This document shows positions 1-6,612 of a stretch of 26,198 nucleotides of DNA, in pieces (position 1 is the first letter of the stretch; each line of letters opens with the position of its first letter). The translations under genes and the position numbers were made by a program. This DNA is from Acidaminococcus sp050873445 (GTDB lineage: Bacteria; Bacillota; Negativicutes; Acidaminococcales; Acidaminococcaceae): NCBI RefSeq assembly GCF_050873445.1, contig NZ_JBNMIU010000031.1:1-26198 (forward strand), in the 5' to 3' direction. The notes under the pieces are model-generated. The model saw only the letters and a list, made by a program, of their open reading frames with translations, made no database searches and had not been told where the DNA came from.

Positions 1-79
1 GATACCACATACACATGATTGTGTTCAATAGGTTGGGTCTAAAATGAACACGTCAATTTTAAAGGATTCAAATTGCAGG

Positions 80-140
80 CTGTCCAATTTTGTGGGTAGG
101 TACTACTCTTAAAAAGTGTCCATACTTATGGGTACAGTAT
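80..140. mobile_element. possible IS3-type end remnants
   Basis: Two similar words lie here: TGTCCAATTTTGTGGGTAGG at about 80 and TGTCCATACTTATGGGTACA at about 117. Both resemble the TGTCCAA...GGGT...GTAC termini I associate with IS3-family elements. No transposase reading frame could be recognised in bases 1-80, so this is at best a remnant or the very edge of an element outside the window. Apart from this and the palindrome at 152-182, I see nothing in bases 1-206. Confidence 0.25.
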
Positions 141-151
141 AAACGAAAAAT

Positions 152-182
152 GGGGTGTGAAAAAAGTGTTTTTTCACACCCC
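152..182. terminator. GGGGTGTG palindrome, likely terminator of the His-rich gene
   Basis: A perfect 14-bp stem (GGGGTGTGAAAAAA paired with TTTTTTCACACCCC) closes on a 3-nt loop. Read on the minus strand it lies 25 nt after the stop of the His-rich gene and is followed by a short T run, which fits a terminator. It is the first of four copies of this palindrome in the window (others near 4909, 19785 and 21548). Confidence 0.6.
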
Positions 183-206
183 GTTTTCTGATCCGTTGGA
201 ACCTGA

Positions 207-464
207 TCAACCCTGTTCCTGGGGTCCGTGGTTATACTGCCAGCAGGACGTCTGCCCGTTCCGATGGCCGCTGCGATGGTGATGGCCGCTTTGGTCATCA
301 TATGGACATCCAACCCGGTTGTCCAAAGTTTGTACAACTGGCTGATGATAAGGCTTCACCTCGTCCGCATGGACGGCTCCCGCATGGAATATCCGGGGCC
401 CGGCCACTGCTCCGGCCACAAAGAATACAGCGCCCATGGCAAGCATCTTTGCCTGTGTCTTCAT
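207..464 (-). CDS. small secreted His-rich protein
   Basis: This 85-residue protein is not recognised as a known family. Residues 1-33 form a signal peptide: a Lys near the N-terminus, a hydrophobic stretch (about 9-22) and a likely cleavage site after AVHA. The mature part is about 52 residues and polar, with His at 40, 61, 62, 63, 67 and 79 and Cys at 53 and 74, which suggests metal binding in the periplasm. The start chosen is the second ATG of an ATGGATATG run, because AAGGAGG sits at proper spacing from it. A TATAAT box (518-523) lies upstream and a hairpin follows the stop, so it seems a real independent gene. It lies just downstream of znuA on the same strand, so a role in zinc capture is an inference. 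A frameshift in the His-rich tail cannot be excluded. Confidence 0.6.
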   Translation of the reverse strand: MKTQAKMLAMGAVFFVAGAVAGPRIFHAGAVHADEVKPYHQPVVQTLDNRVGCPYDDQSGHHHRSGHRNGQTSCWQYNHGPQEQG

Positions 465-517
465 ATCCATCCTCCTTTCTCATGCTCCCGCATCCGCAAG
501 TGTTCTCCTTCGGTTCC

Positions 518-523
518 ATTATA
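518..523 (-). promoter_or_regulatory. -10 box for the His-rich gene
   Basis: A consensus TATAAT on the minus strand lies 53 bases upstream of the chosen start of the His-rich gene, in the gap after znuA. No good -35 hexamer is visible at 16-18 bp, only a T-rich stretch. Confidence 0.4.
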
Positions 524-575
524 GCCTATTCCCGGGCAAAAAATTGTTGGGAAAATAGGAAGAAATCGGGAAGGC

Positions 576-1475
576 CTATTTCAGGCTTTCGTAAATCCGC
601 TCCAGGTTCTCTTCCATCTGCTGCAGATAGTTTCCTTCCCCTTCTCCCCCTTCCAGGGTATGGATGGGCACTACCTTTGCGCCCACTTCCCGGGCCAGGG
701 ACTGGCTGGTCTTGGGGCTCACCGCCGCTTCGGTGAATATGGTCTTCACGCCCCGTTCCCGGCAGAATTCCACCAGGGATGCCAGCTGACGGGCATTGGG
801 CTCACCGCTGGCAAATACGCCTTCCACGCTGCTCTGTTCCAGGCTGAAATCCCGGCACAGATAGGCAAAAGCCGCATGACCGGTGACAAAATCCTTCCGG
901 TGCACCTGGCGGAACTTTTCCTTATAACTGCCTTCCAGCTGCTGCAGCCGGGCAATGAACCGGTCCGCATTGGCTTCGTAATAGGCCCTGTTGGCTGGGT
1001 CCGCCTGAGCCAGACCATCGGCAATGGCCCGGGCTTCCGCCTGGGCACAGGATGGGCTCAGCCAGGCATGGGGATCGTACTGGCCGTGCTCCCGGATTTC
1101 TTCTTTTTCTTCGTTCTGGATGGGCTGTACGTTTTGGGCCGCCACCACCTGGATCAGGCTGTTGTTCTCGGCAGCCTTCACCATTTCTTCCGCCCAGGGT
1201 TCCATGCCCAGTCCCTGAAGCACCAGCACCCGTGCCCGGCTCAGATCCTTCATGCTGCGGGTAGTGGGCTGGAATTCGTGAGGTTCCGTGCCCTCGGGGA
1301 TCAAGGTGCGCACTTCCACCTTGTCGCCGCCAATGGCCTCGGTGATTTCCTTCATGGCATAGAAGCTGGCCACCACCGGCAGTTTTCCGTCAGCCGTTTT
1401 GTCCTGATGCCCGGACCCGCACCCGGCCATCAGGACAAGCAGGACGCAGCAGAAAATATACAATAAACGTTTCAT
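576..1475 (-). CDS. znuA: zinc ABC transporter substrate-binding lipoprotein
   Basis: This 299-residue cluster A-I metal-binding protein captures Zn2+ outside the membrane and passes it to ZnuB. A lipoprotein signal peptide ends in LMAGC, with Cys19 as the lipid anchor. The three His ligands of the family are visible: H66 (EPHEF), H136 (DPHAW) and H200 (TGHAAF). Three His favours zinc over manganese, since Mn-binding members usually have Glu at the third site. The usual late Asp ligand is not obvious; the matching stretch reads IHTLEGGE, so a Glu may serve. The long His-rich loop of many ZnuA proteins is reduced to an acidic EEKEE stretch with one His. I start at the Met before KRLL because an upstream in-frame ATG overlaps the operator and the lipoprotein signal fits here. 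It is transcribed divergently from znuCB-zur. Confidence 0.9.
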   Translation of the reverse strand: MKRLLYIFCCVLLVLMAGCGSGHQDKTADGKLPVVASFYAMKEITEAIGGDKVEVRTLIPEGTEPHEFQPTTRSMKDLSRARVLVLQGLGMEPWAEEMVKAAENNSLIQVVAAQNVQPIQNEEKEEIREHGQYDPHAWLSPSCAQAEARAIADGLAQADPANRAYYEANADRFIARLQQLEGSYKEKFRQVHRKDFVTGHAAFAYLCRDFSLEQSSVEGVFASGEPNARQLASLVEFCRERGVKTIFTEAAVSPKTSQSLAREVGAKVVPIHTLEGGEGEGNYLQQMEENLERIYESLK

Positions 1476-1499
1476 GGGGTGTAAAATCCTTTCCTGTAC

Positions 1500-1516
1500 A
1501 TGCAAATGATTTGCAT
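1500..1516. promoter_or_regulatory. probable Zur operator 1
   Basis: A perfect palindrome ATGCAAAT-G-ATTTGCAT lies between the divergent znuA and znuC genes. It sits just after the predicted znuA start site and covers the predicted -35 box of znuCB-zur. Fur-family repressors bind AT-rich inverted repeats of about this size. Assignment to the Zur-like protein encoded at 3082 rests on context. Confidence 0.6.
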
Positions 1517-1539
1517 TTTCGTGAAAAATATCATATCAT
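1511..1539 (+). promoter_or_regulatory. znuCB-zur promoter
   Basis: A -35 box TTGCAT (1511-1516) and a -10 box TATCAT (1534-1539) are separated by 17 bp. The -35 box is the right half of operator 1, so repressor binding would block polymerase directly. Confidence 0.5.
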
Positions 1540-1558
1540 ATAGATTACGTTCCGTCAA
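1530..1558 (-). promoter_or_regulatory. znuA promoter
   Basis: On the minus strand TTGACG (1553-1558) and TATGAT (1530-1535) are separated by exactly 17 bp, a near-consensus promoter. It overlaps the divergent znuC promoter, so both are probably repressed together when zinc is plentiful. Confidence 0.65.
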
Positions 1559-1563
1559 TAAAC

Positions 1564-1576
1564 GCGAATCATTTGC
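1564..1576. promoter_or_regulatory. probable Zur operator 2
   Basis: GCGAAT-C-ATTTGC is a second, imperfect copy of the palindrome at 1500-1516, with one mismatch between its arms. It lies just upstream of the znuA -35 box and downstream of the predicted znuC start site. Confidence 0.5.
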
Positions 1577-1609
1577 ATTTGCCTTACAAACAAAAGGAGT
1601 CTGTTTTCT

Positions 1610-2284
1610 ATGCTATCCATTTCTCATCTGACCTTTGCCTATGAGCAGGGGCCCGCTCTGCTGCGGGATCTTTCCATGGAAATTCACGACGGCGATTACG
1701 TGGCCATCGTGGGCGAAAACGGCAGCGGCAAAAGCACCCTGGTCAAGCTGATCCTGGGTCTCCTGACCCCCAGCCAGGGCACCATCCGCAGCACCTTCCG
1801 GCGTCCGGCCTACGTGCCCCAGCCCACGGACATGGTGAACAAACAGTTCCCCATTACCGTGTACGAAGTGCTGGACTACACCCGCAGGGTACTCCATATC
1901 AAGGACAAAGCAGCCACCGCCCAGACTCTGGAGCGCATGCACATCACCGATCTCCAGGATCACCTGATCGGTGCCCTGTCCGGGGGCCAGTACCAGAAGG
2001 TGATGATTGCCAAGGCGCTTTTGGGCAGCCCCGACCTGATGATCTTCGACGAACCCTCCACAGGCATGGATCTGAAGAGCCAGGACGACCTGTACCCCCT
2101 GATCCACCAGCTGAACGAACAGCAGGGCATCACCATCATCACTGTGGAACACAACCTGCGCTATGCAGCCCACCAGGCCACCAGCTTCTTCCATGTGGTC
2201 CGGGGCCAGGGCCATTTCTGCTCCCCCCACGAATACATCCAGGAATACCTGGCCGAAAACGGAGGTGTCTGCGCCCATGTTTGA
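1610..2284 (+). CDS. znuC: zinc ABC transporter ATP-binding protein
   Basis: This 224-residue cytoplasmic ATPase powers zinc import through ZnuB. All nucleotide-binding motifs are in order: Walker A GENGSGKST at 35-43, Q-loop Gln71, signature LSGGQ at 123-127, Walker B LMIFDE at 143-148 and the switch His181 (VEHN). The length is usual for the metal-type ABC subunits. AAAGGAG precedes the ATG. The end overlaps the start of znuB by 8 bases, so the two are translationally coupled. It is the first gene of a znuC-znuB-zur operon and diverges from znuA. Metal specificity is inferred from ZnuA and the Zur-like gene; manganese cannot be fully excluded. Confidence 0.92.
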   Translation: MLSISHLTFAYEQGPALLRDLSMEIHDGDYVAIVGENGSGKSTLVKLILGLLTPSQGTIRSTFRRPAYVPQPTDMVNKQFPITVYEVLDYTRRVLHIKDKAATAQTLERMHITDLQDHLIGALSGGQYQKVMIAKALLGSPDLMIFDEPSTGMDLKSQDDLYPLIHQLNEQQGITIITVEHNLRYAAHQATSFFHVVRGQGHFCSPHEYIQEYLAENGGVCAHV

Positions 2285-3095
2285 CTATGCTTTCATGCGG
2301 AATGCCTTTATGGTATCCGTACTGATTTCCCTGATTTGTCCCCTGATCGGCACCTTCCTGGTCCTGCGCCGTTATTCCATGATCGGCGATGCCCTGGCGC
2401 ATGCGTCTCTGGCCGGGGTAGCCACAGGGCTTTTGTTCCACGCCAATCCCATTCTCAGCGCCTTCTGCCTGACCTCCTTCTTCGGGCTTCTCATCGAAGT
2501 CCTGCGGGAAAAGTTCCGGCGCTATGCGGAGCTGACCCTGGTGATCGTCCTGTCCCTGTCCGTGGGCATTGCCATCACCATCATCAGCAGCGGCCTGGTC
2601 CACGCCAATGTGGATTCCTTCCTGTTCGGCAGCATCCTCACCGTAAGCCGGGGCGAAGTGACCACGGTGGCCATTTTGACCCTGATCAGTCTGCTCACCA
2701 TCTTCGGATTGTTCCCCCAGCTGGTGCTGCTGGCCTTCGATGAGGACGGTGCCCGGATTGCCGGTGTAAAAGCCCGGACCATCAATTACATTTTCTCCAT
2801 CCTGGTCGCTGCCACCATCTCCGTTTCCATCCGAATTGTGGGCATCCTGGTGATCAGCTCCCTGATTGCCCTGCCGGTGGCCACCGCCCTGCAGCTGCAT
2901 CAGGGATTCAAGAAGACTATGGTACTGGCCGTGGTGTTCAGCTTCATCGATGTAATGGCCGGCCTGGTCATTTCCTATTATGCAGGAGCGGCTCCCGGCG
3001 GCATTACCGCCATCGTATCCGTCCTGCTGCTCCTTCTGGTACTGTTCTGCCAGCAGCTGCAGGACAAACGGGAGGTACGCCATGCACAGCACTGA
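2277..3095 (+). CDS. znuB: zinc ABC transporter permease
   Basis: This 272-residue protein of the ABC-3 permease family forms the zinc channel in the inner membrane. It is highly hydrophobic, with about eight membrane segments, and carries the family stretch GDALAHASLAGVA near residue 40, which is probably the contact with the ATPase. The start overlaps the end of znuC by 8 bases and GGAGG lies 9-14 bases upstream, which decides this start over longer in-frame options. The stop overlaps the start of the downstream regulator by 14 bases. Such tight packing means the three genes are made together. Confidence 0.92.
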   Translation: MFDYAFMRNAFMVSVLISLICPLIGTFLVLRRYSMIGDALAHASLAGVATGLLFHANPILSAFCLTSFFGLLIEVLREKFRRYAELTLVIVLSLSVGIAITIISSGLVHANVDSFLFGSILTVSRGEVTTVAILTLISLLTIFGLFPQLVLLAFDEDGARIAGVKARTINYIFSILVAATISVSIRIVGILVISSLIALPVATALQLHQGFKKTMVLAVVFSFIDVMAGLVISYYAGAAPGGITAIVSVLLLLLVLFCQQLQDKREVRHAQH

Positions 3096-3531
3096 AAAAC
3101 CTCTGGATGCGGCAGGCCTGATCCGCCAGACCGGCCTGAAATGCACCCCGGCTCGGGTACAGGTACTGGAGCTGCTGCTTTCCCAGCAGGAAGTGCTCAG
3201 TGCCGATGAAGTGTTCGAAAAGCTGCGCCAGCTGGGCGCCACATTGAATTTCTCCACAGTATACCGGATTTTGGAAAACTTCACGGAAAAGAAGCTGACA
3301 GAAAAGGTACTGCTGCCCCAAAGCCGGAAATACGGCTTCCTGGTATATACGTTCAGTCACACCCATCATCTGATCTGCCTGGGCTGTCATAAAGTAGTGA
3401 ACCTGGACGGCTGCCCCCTCCACGGATTCGAAGAGGAGATGGCCAAAAAGAACCATTTCCAGATTGTGGGACACGCATTGGAATTATACGGCTACTGCGA
3501 AGAATGCCAAAAAAAAGGACTTCCCCGATAA
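3082..3531 (+). CDS. zur: Fur-family regulator, probably Zur
   Basis: This 149-residue Fur-family repressor has an N-terminal winged helix (about 10-75) and a C-terminal dimerisation and metal domain. The HTHHL stretch (93-97) followed by C99-x2-C102, and the late C139-x2-C142, are the ligand and structural-zinc pattern of the family. As the last gene of the zinc importer operon it most likely senses zinc and shuts off both divergent transcripts through the palindromes at 1500 and 1564. The start is fixed by GGGAGG just upstream and by the overlap with znuB. The stop codon falls in the loop of the following terminator hairpin. Fur, PerR or Mur identity cannot be excluded from sequence alone. 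Confidence 0.85.
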   Translation: MHSTEKPLDAAGLIRQTGLKCTPARVQVLELLLSQQEVLSADEVFEKLRQLGATLNFSTVYRILENFTEKKLTEKVLLPQSRKYGFLVYTFSHTHHLICLGCHKVVNLDGCPLHGFEEEMAKKNHFQIVGHALELYGYCEECQKKGLPR

Positions 3532-3546
3532 AGGAAGTCCTTTTTT
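3509..3546 (+). terminator. terminator of znuCB-zur
   Basis: AAGGACTTCC and GGAAGTCCTT form the stem, with an A run before it and six T after it. It would also work for the convergent nhaC gene. The zur stop codon lies in the loop. Confidence 0.85.
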
Positions 3547-3586
3547 AGTGGTTAGTAATTAGTGGTTAGTAATTAGTGGTTAGTGA
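3545..3586. repeat. 14-bp tandem repeat, 3 copies
   Basis: TTAGTGGTTAGTAA is repeated three times head to tail (3545-3558, 3559-3572 and 3573-3586, the last with one change). It begins inside the zur terminator tract. The third copy contains the stop codon and the last four codons of nhaC. Confidence 0.9.
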
Positions 3587-4883
3587 TTGGTTGGTGGCTG
3601 ATTTTCCGTGACTGCACCAGTCCCCATACCGGCAGCAGTACCAGATATACGGCCAGCACCACGGCTTCGTGGGGAGCGCCGGTGGTATCAAGGATGGTGG
3701 CACAGGCAATGGACCAGGGGATCAGGGGCGAAATCACCACCGCCGTGTTCTCCAGATCCAGAGCCAGCTTTTCCCGGTCCGTCACAAAGGGAGCGCACAG
3801 CTGATGGGTCAGCACGATGCTCAGGGTCTGATTGCAGGAAACCATGCCCGTAAAGAGTGCCGCCAGGATGATGGACAGGTACGTCCCCACCTTCTTCTCC
3901 AGGTTCTGGAACAGGGATTTGATGCCATCCAGCAGCCCTGTACCCTTGAAGATGCCTCCGAAAGAAGCTGACAGACACACGATGGAAGCCACCCGCAGCA
4001 TGGATACGATGCCGCCTCCGCTAAGCATGCCCGCATACTGGGGATCGGACAGCCGGTATCCGGTGACCATGATCTTCAGCAGATGCCACACGGACCAGCC
4101 CTGGACGAAATGGCTCAGGGCAAAAGCGCACAGGATGCTCACCACCATGTTCTTTTTCACTGAAACCCGGAAGAAACTGAGCACCAGGATGCTCACCGCC
4201 GGCAGCACCAGCCAGGGGGTGAAATTGTACAGGTCATAGAGCCCGCTGATCATATCCCCCATCTTGCCCACACCGGGCAGGGCAAACCCCAGGGCCAGGT
4301 AGAATGCACTGGAAACGATGAAAGGCACCAGGGCGAACCGGGCCATATGGGCGATATTCCTGTAGATATCCGTCTCCGTCAGCACGCTTACCAGTAGGGC
4401 GCTGGTAGAAACCGGGCTCATACGGTCCCCGAAGTATGCCCCCGCCAGGATGGCACCACCGCTGTACAGGCCGGGCACCCCCAGGGTCTCTCCCAATGAG
4501 AGGGTGATGACCCCCATGGTGGCTGCCGTGCCGAAGGACGTCCCCAGCAGGAACGATACGGCGCAGTTCAGCCAGAACGTGAGCAGCAGGAATACACTGG
4601 GCCGGATAAACTGCACCGCCAGGGCGATGATGTAGCCGATGGTACCCGCCGCCCGCCACAAAGCTGTCAGCATGCCGATCAGCAGGAACACCAGGAAGAT
4701 GGTCTTTACCGACAGCACCCCCTGCCAGGCCATGGACAGCACCTGGCGGAAGGAAAATCCCTTGTGAAGCCCGTAACCGAAGAACAGGCAGAACCCGATG
4801 GTCAGAGCTCCCAAAAGGGGCAGGCCCGTCAGGATGAACAGGAACAGGATGAGGCAGAACGCCCCCAGGATCAGATTTTCCAT
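3573..4883 (-). CDS. nhaC: NhaC-family Na+/H+ antiporter
   Basis: This 436-residue inner-membrane protein has about 11-12 hydrophobic segments. Two family stretches are clear: GTSFGTAATMG at 114-124 and GAYFGDRMSPVSTSALL at 148-164, typical of the NhaC branch (Na+/H+ or amine/organic-acid exchange). Substrate is not certain: malate/lactate and other organic-anion exchangers share the fold, and the gene follows a sugar-diacid operon. It lies 124 bases downstream of garD on the same strand, behind a terminator and a palindrome, and no clear promoter is visible in that gap. The Shine-Dalgarno site is weak (AGTGGGG). The last four residues and the stop come from a 14-bp tandem repeat, so the C-terminus may vary between strains. 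Confidence 0.82.
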   Translation of the reverse strand: MENLILGAFCLILFLFILTGLPLLGALTIGFCLFFGYGLHKGFSFRQVLSMAWQGVLSVKTIFLVFLLIGMLTALWRAAGTIGYIIALAVQFIRPSVFLLLTFWLNCAVSFLLGTSFGTAATMGVITLSLGETLGVPGLYSGGAILAGAYFGDRMSPVSTSALLVSVLTETDIYRNIAHMARFALVPFIVSSAFYLALGFALPGVGKMGDMISGLYDLYNFTPWLVLPAVSILVLSFFRVSVKKNMVVSILCAFALSHFVQGWSVWHLLKIMVTGYRLSDPQYAGMLSGGGIVSMLRVASIVCLSASFGGIFKGTGLLDGIKSLFQNLEKKVGTYLSIILAALFTGMVSCNQTLSIVLTHQLCAPFVTDREKLALDLENTAVVISPLIPWSIACATILDTTGAPHEAVVLAVYLVLLPVWGLVQSRKISHQPITNH

Positions 4884-4908
4884 AAATTGAACCCCACTTC
4901 AGACAAAT

Positions 4909-4936
4909 GGGGTGTGAAAATGCTTTTTCACACCCC
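4909..4936. repeat. GGGGTGTG palindrome, copy 2
   Basis: GGGGTGTGAAAA pairs with TTTTCACACCCC in the gap between garD and nhaC. Its near edge lies 25 bases upstream of the nhaC start, so if nhaC is reached by read-through the hairpin is in its leader. Confidence 0.75.
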
Positions 4937-4966
4937 GCCGCTAAGCCAGCCGATACTGGCAAAAAG

Positions 4967-4999
4967 ACAGGAGCTGCGAAATGATTTCACAGCTCCTGT
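4967..4999 (-). terminator. terminator of larA-like/garD operon
   Basis: ACAGGAGCTG pairs with CAGCTCCTGT, one mismatch follows, then GAAAT pairs with ATTTC. On the minus strand the stem is followed by CTTTTTG. It lies just after the garD stop. Confidence 0.75.
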
Positions 5000-5006
5000 T
5001 ATTATA

Positions 5007-6527
5007 TCACGTAATCGGTGCCGGATTGAAGATACACAGATCATTGTGGAACCCATACAGGTCGCTGTAGGGTTTCTTCCGGCCGCTGGCCACATCCAGG
5101 ATGAAGCGGAAGATCTGGTTCCCCACTTCAGGGATGGTGGCTTCCCCGGTAGCTACTCCGCCGGCGGAAATATCAATCAGATCGAACCATTTGTCCTTCA
5201 TTTCGTTCCGGCTGCACACCTTGATGACCGGCGCAATGGCCAGGCCGTAGGGCGTACCCCGTCCGGTCATGAACACCTGCAGGCCGATGCCGGAAGCCAG
5301 CTGGCTGGGACCGCAGACGATGTCGCTGGCCGGAGTGGCTGCGTAGATCAGGCCGTGCTTCGTGGGCTTTTCAGCCGGGGACAGCACTTCCACGATAGGA
5401 CTGGTCCCGCTCTTGGCAATGGAACCCATGGCTTTTTCCACAATGTTGGCCAGGCCGCCTTTCTTGTTCCCCGGAGTGGGGTTGGCATCCCGGTCCACGC
5501 CGCCTTCAGCCAGGTATTCATCATACCATTTCATCTCGCTGGCCAGTTTATCGCGCACTTCTTTATTCACGCAGCGGGCCGCCAGCATGGGGACGCCGTC
5601 CCGAACTTCCGTCACTTCGCTGAACATGACCGTGGCGCCGCCCTTCACCAGCATATCGGCTGCATAACCGGCGCTGGGGTTGGCCGTCAGCCCGGAGAAG
5701 GCATCGGAGCCGCCGCACTGCAGTCCCACGACCAGTTCGCTGAGAGGCAGTTCTTCCCGGCGGCGCTGCTCCAGCCGCTGCAATTTCTTTTCGGCCATAT
5801 CCATAATGGCCTGCATCATGGCATCATGACCATGGTAATCCTGCAGGGTCAGGCAGTTGTCCGGATTGATCTCTTCCGGTTCCAGCAGCCGGTCATAGGT
5901 CAGCTTTTCGCAACCCAGGCCGATGAGCATGATCTCGCCCCCGAAATTGGGATGACGGATCAGGTTCCGCACGGCACGGATGGGGATTTTGGCCAGAGGT
6001 GCGTTGATGGCCACGCCGCAGCCATAGGGATGGTTCACGGCCACCACATCATCCACATGGGGATATTTGGGCAGCAGTTCTTTTTTGATCCGTTCCACAG
6101 CCACGTTCACTACGCCGGCCGCACACTGTACAGTAGTCACGATACCCAGCAGATTCCGGGTACCGGCAGGACCCACTTTGTTCTTATAACCCGTCCAGGT
6201 GGTTTCCGGAGGATCCGGCAGTTCATCCTTCGGTACGATATGGGTACCATAGGGTAGATCGTGGAGTGCCGGGCTTTCCGGCAGATCCAGCATATGTTCG
6301 TTGATCCAGCTGCCCTTGGGAATATCATCCTTGGCGTAGCCCAGGACCACCCCGTAGCGGATGATCTCGCCCCCTTTGGGGATATCCACCAGGGCGATCT
6401 TATGAGCCTGGGGGATGGGCTGCAGGGCAATGACGCCCGGCAGTGCTTCCGTGCCCACAGGCAGGTCATGGACGGCAATGGCTACATTGTCCTTATCCTT
6501 GACCTTGATGACAAGCGGTGCAGTCAT
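5007..6527 (-). CDS. garD: galactarate dehydratase
   Basis: This 506-residue cytoplasmic protein aligns from end to end with E. coli GarD (523 residues, from memory). Shared stretches include the start (DNVAI), IPQ.HK.AL.DIP, GTRNLLGI, LLPKYP.VD, YGCGVAINAP, GLGCEKL, QCGGSDAFSG, FSEVTEVRD, GNKKGGLANIVEKA, GLIYAATPASD, TGRGTPYG and the C-terminal FNPAP. GarD dehydrates galactarate (mucate) to 5-keto-4-deoxy-D-glucarate and depends on iron. An N-terminal SAF-like domain (about 1-90) precedes the two large UxaA/GarD domains. AAGGAAGG lies 9 bases before the ATG. It is the second gene after the LarA-like protein (86-base gap with two hairpins), and the operon shares its promoter design with gudD. 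The related altronate dehydratase is a weaker alternative. Confidence 0.93.
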   Translation of the reverse strand: MTAPLVIKVKDKDNVAIAVHDLPVGTEALPGVIALQPIPQAHKIALVDIPKGGEIIRYGVVLGYAKDDIPKGSWINEHMLDLPESPALHDLPYGTHIVPKDELPDPPETTWTGYKNKVGPAGTRNLLGIVTTVQCAAGVVNVAVERIKKELLPKYPHVDDVVAVNHPYGCGVAINAPLAKIPIRAVRNLIRHPNFGGEIMLIGLGCEKLTYDRLLEPEEINPDNCLTLQDYHGHDAMMQAIMDMAEKKLQRLEQRRREELPLSELVVGLQCGGSDAFSGLTANPSAGYAADMLVKGGATVMFSEVTEVRDGVPMLAARCVNKEVRDKLASEMKWYDEYLAEGGVDRDANPTPGNKKGGLANIVEKAMGSIAKSGTSPIVEVLSPAEKPTKHGLIYAATPASDIVCGPSQLASGIGLQVFMTGRGTPYGLAIAPVIKVCSRNEMKDKWFDLIDISAGGVATGEATIPEVGNQIFRFILDVASGRKKPYSDLYGFHNDLCIFNPAPIT

Positions 6528-6559
6528 TTGTTTGTTCCTTCCTTTCTTCAGAACCCATC

Positions 6560-6599
6560 ACCATGCCTTCGCATGGTCCCCCGCCCCTGGAAAGGGCGG
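6560..6599 (-). other. two stem-loops between larA-like gene and garD
   Basis: ACCATGC/GCATGGT (6560-6577) with a 4-nt loop and CCGCCC/GGGCGG (6581-6599) with a 7-nt loop stand side by side in the intercistronic gap, ahead of the garD ribosome site. Neither has a T run, so they may set mRNA processing or stability rather than terminate. Confidence 0.55.
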
Positions 6600-6612
6600 A
6601 TATAAAGGAGGG

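Noticed and set aside
68..337. An 89-codon minus-strand frame overlapping the His-rich gene
   Set aside because: It overlaps in another frame, crosses the terminator palindrome, has no signal peptide or ribosome site and starts inside the His-rich gene.
3545..3586. Tandem repeat as a possible small CRISPR
   Set aside because: The units are head to tail with no spacers, only 14 bp long, and no cas gene is near.
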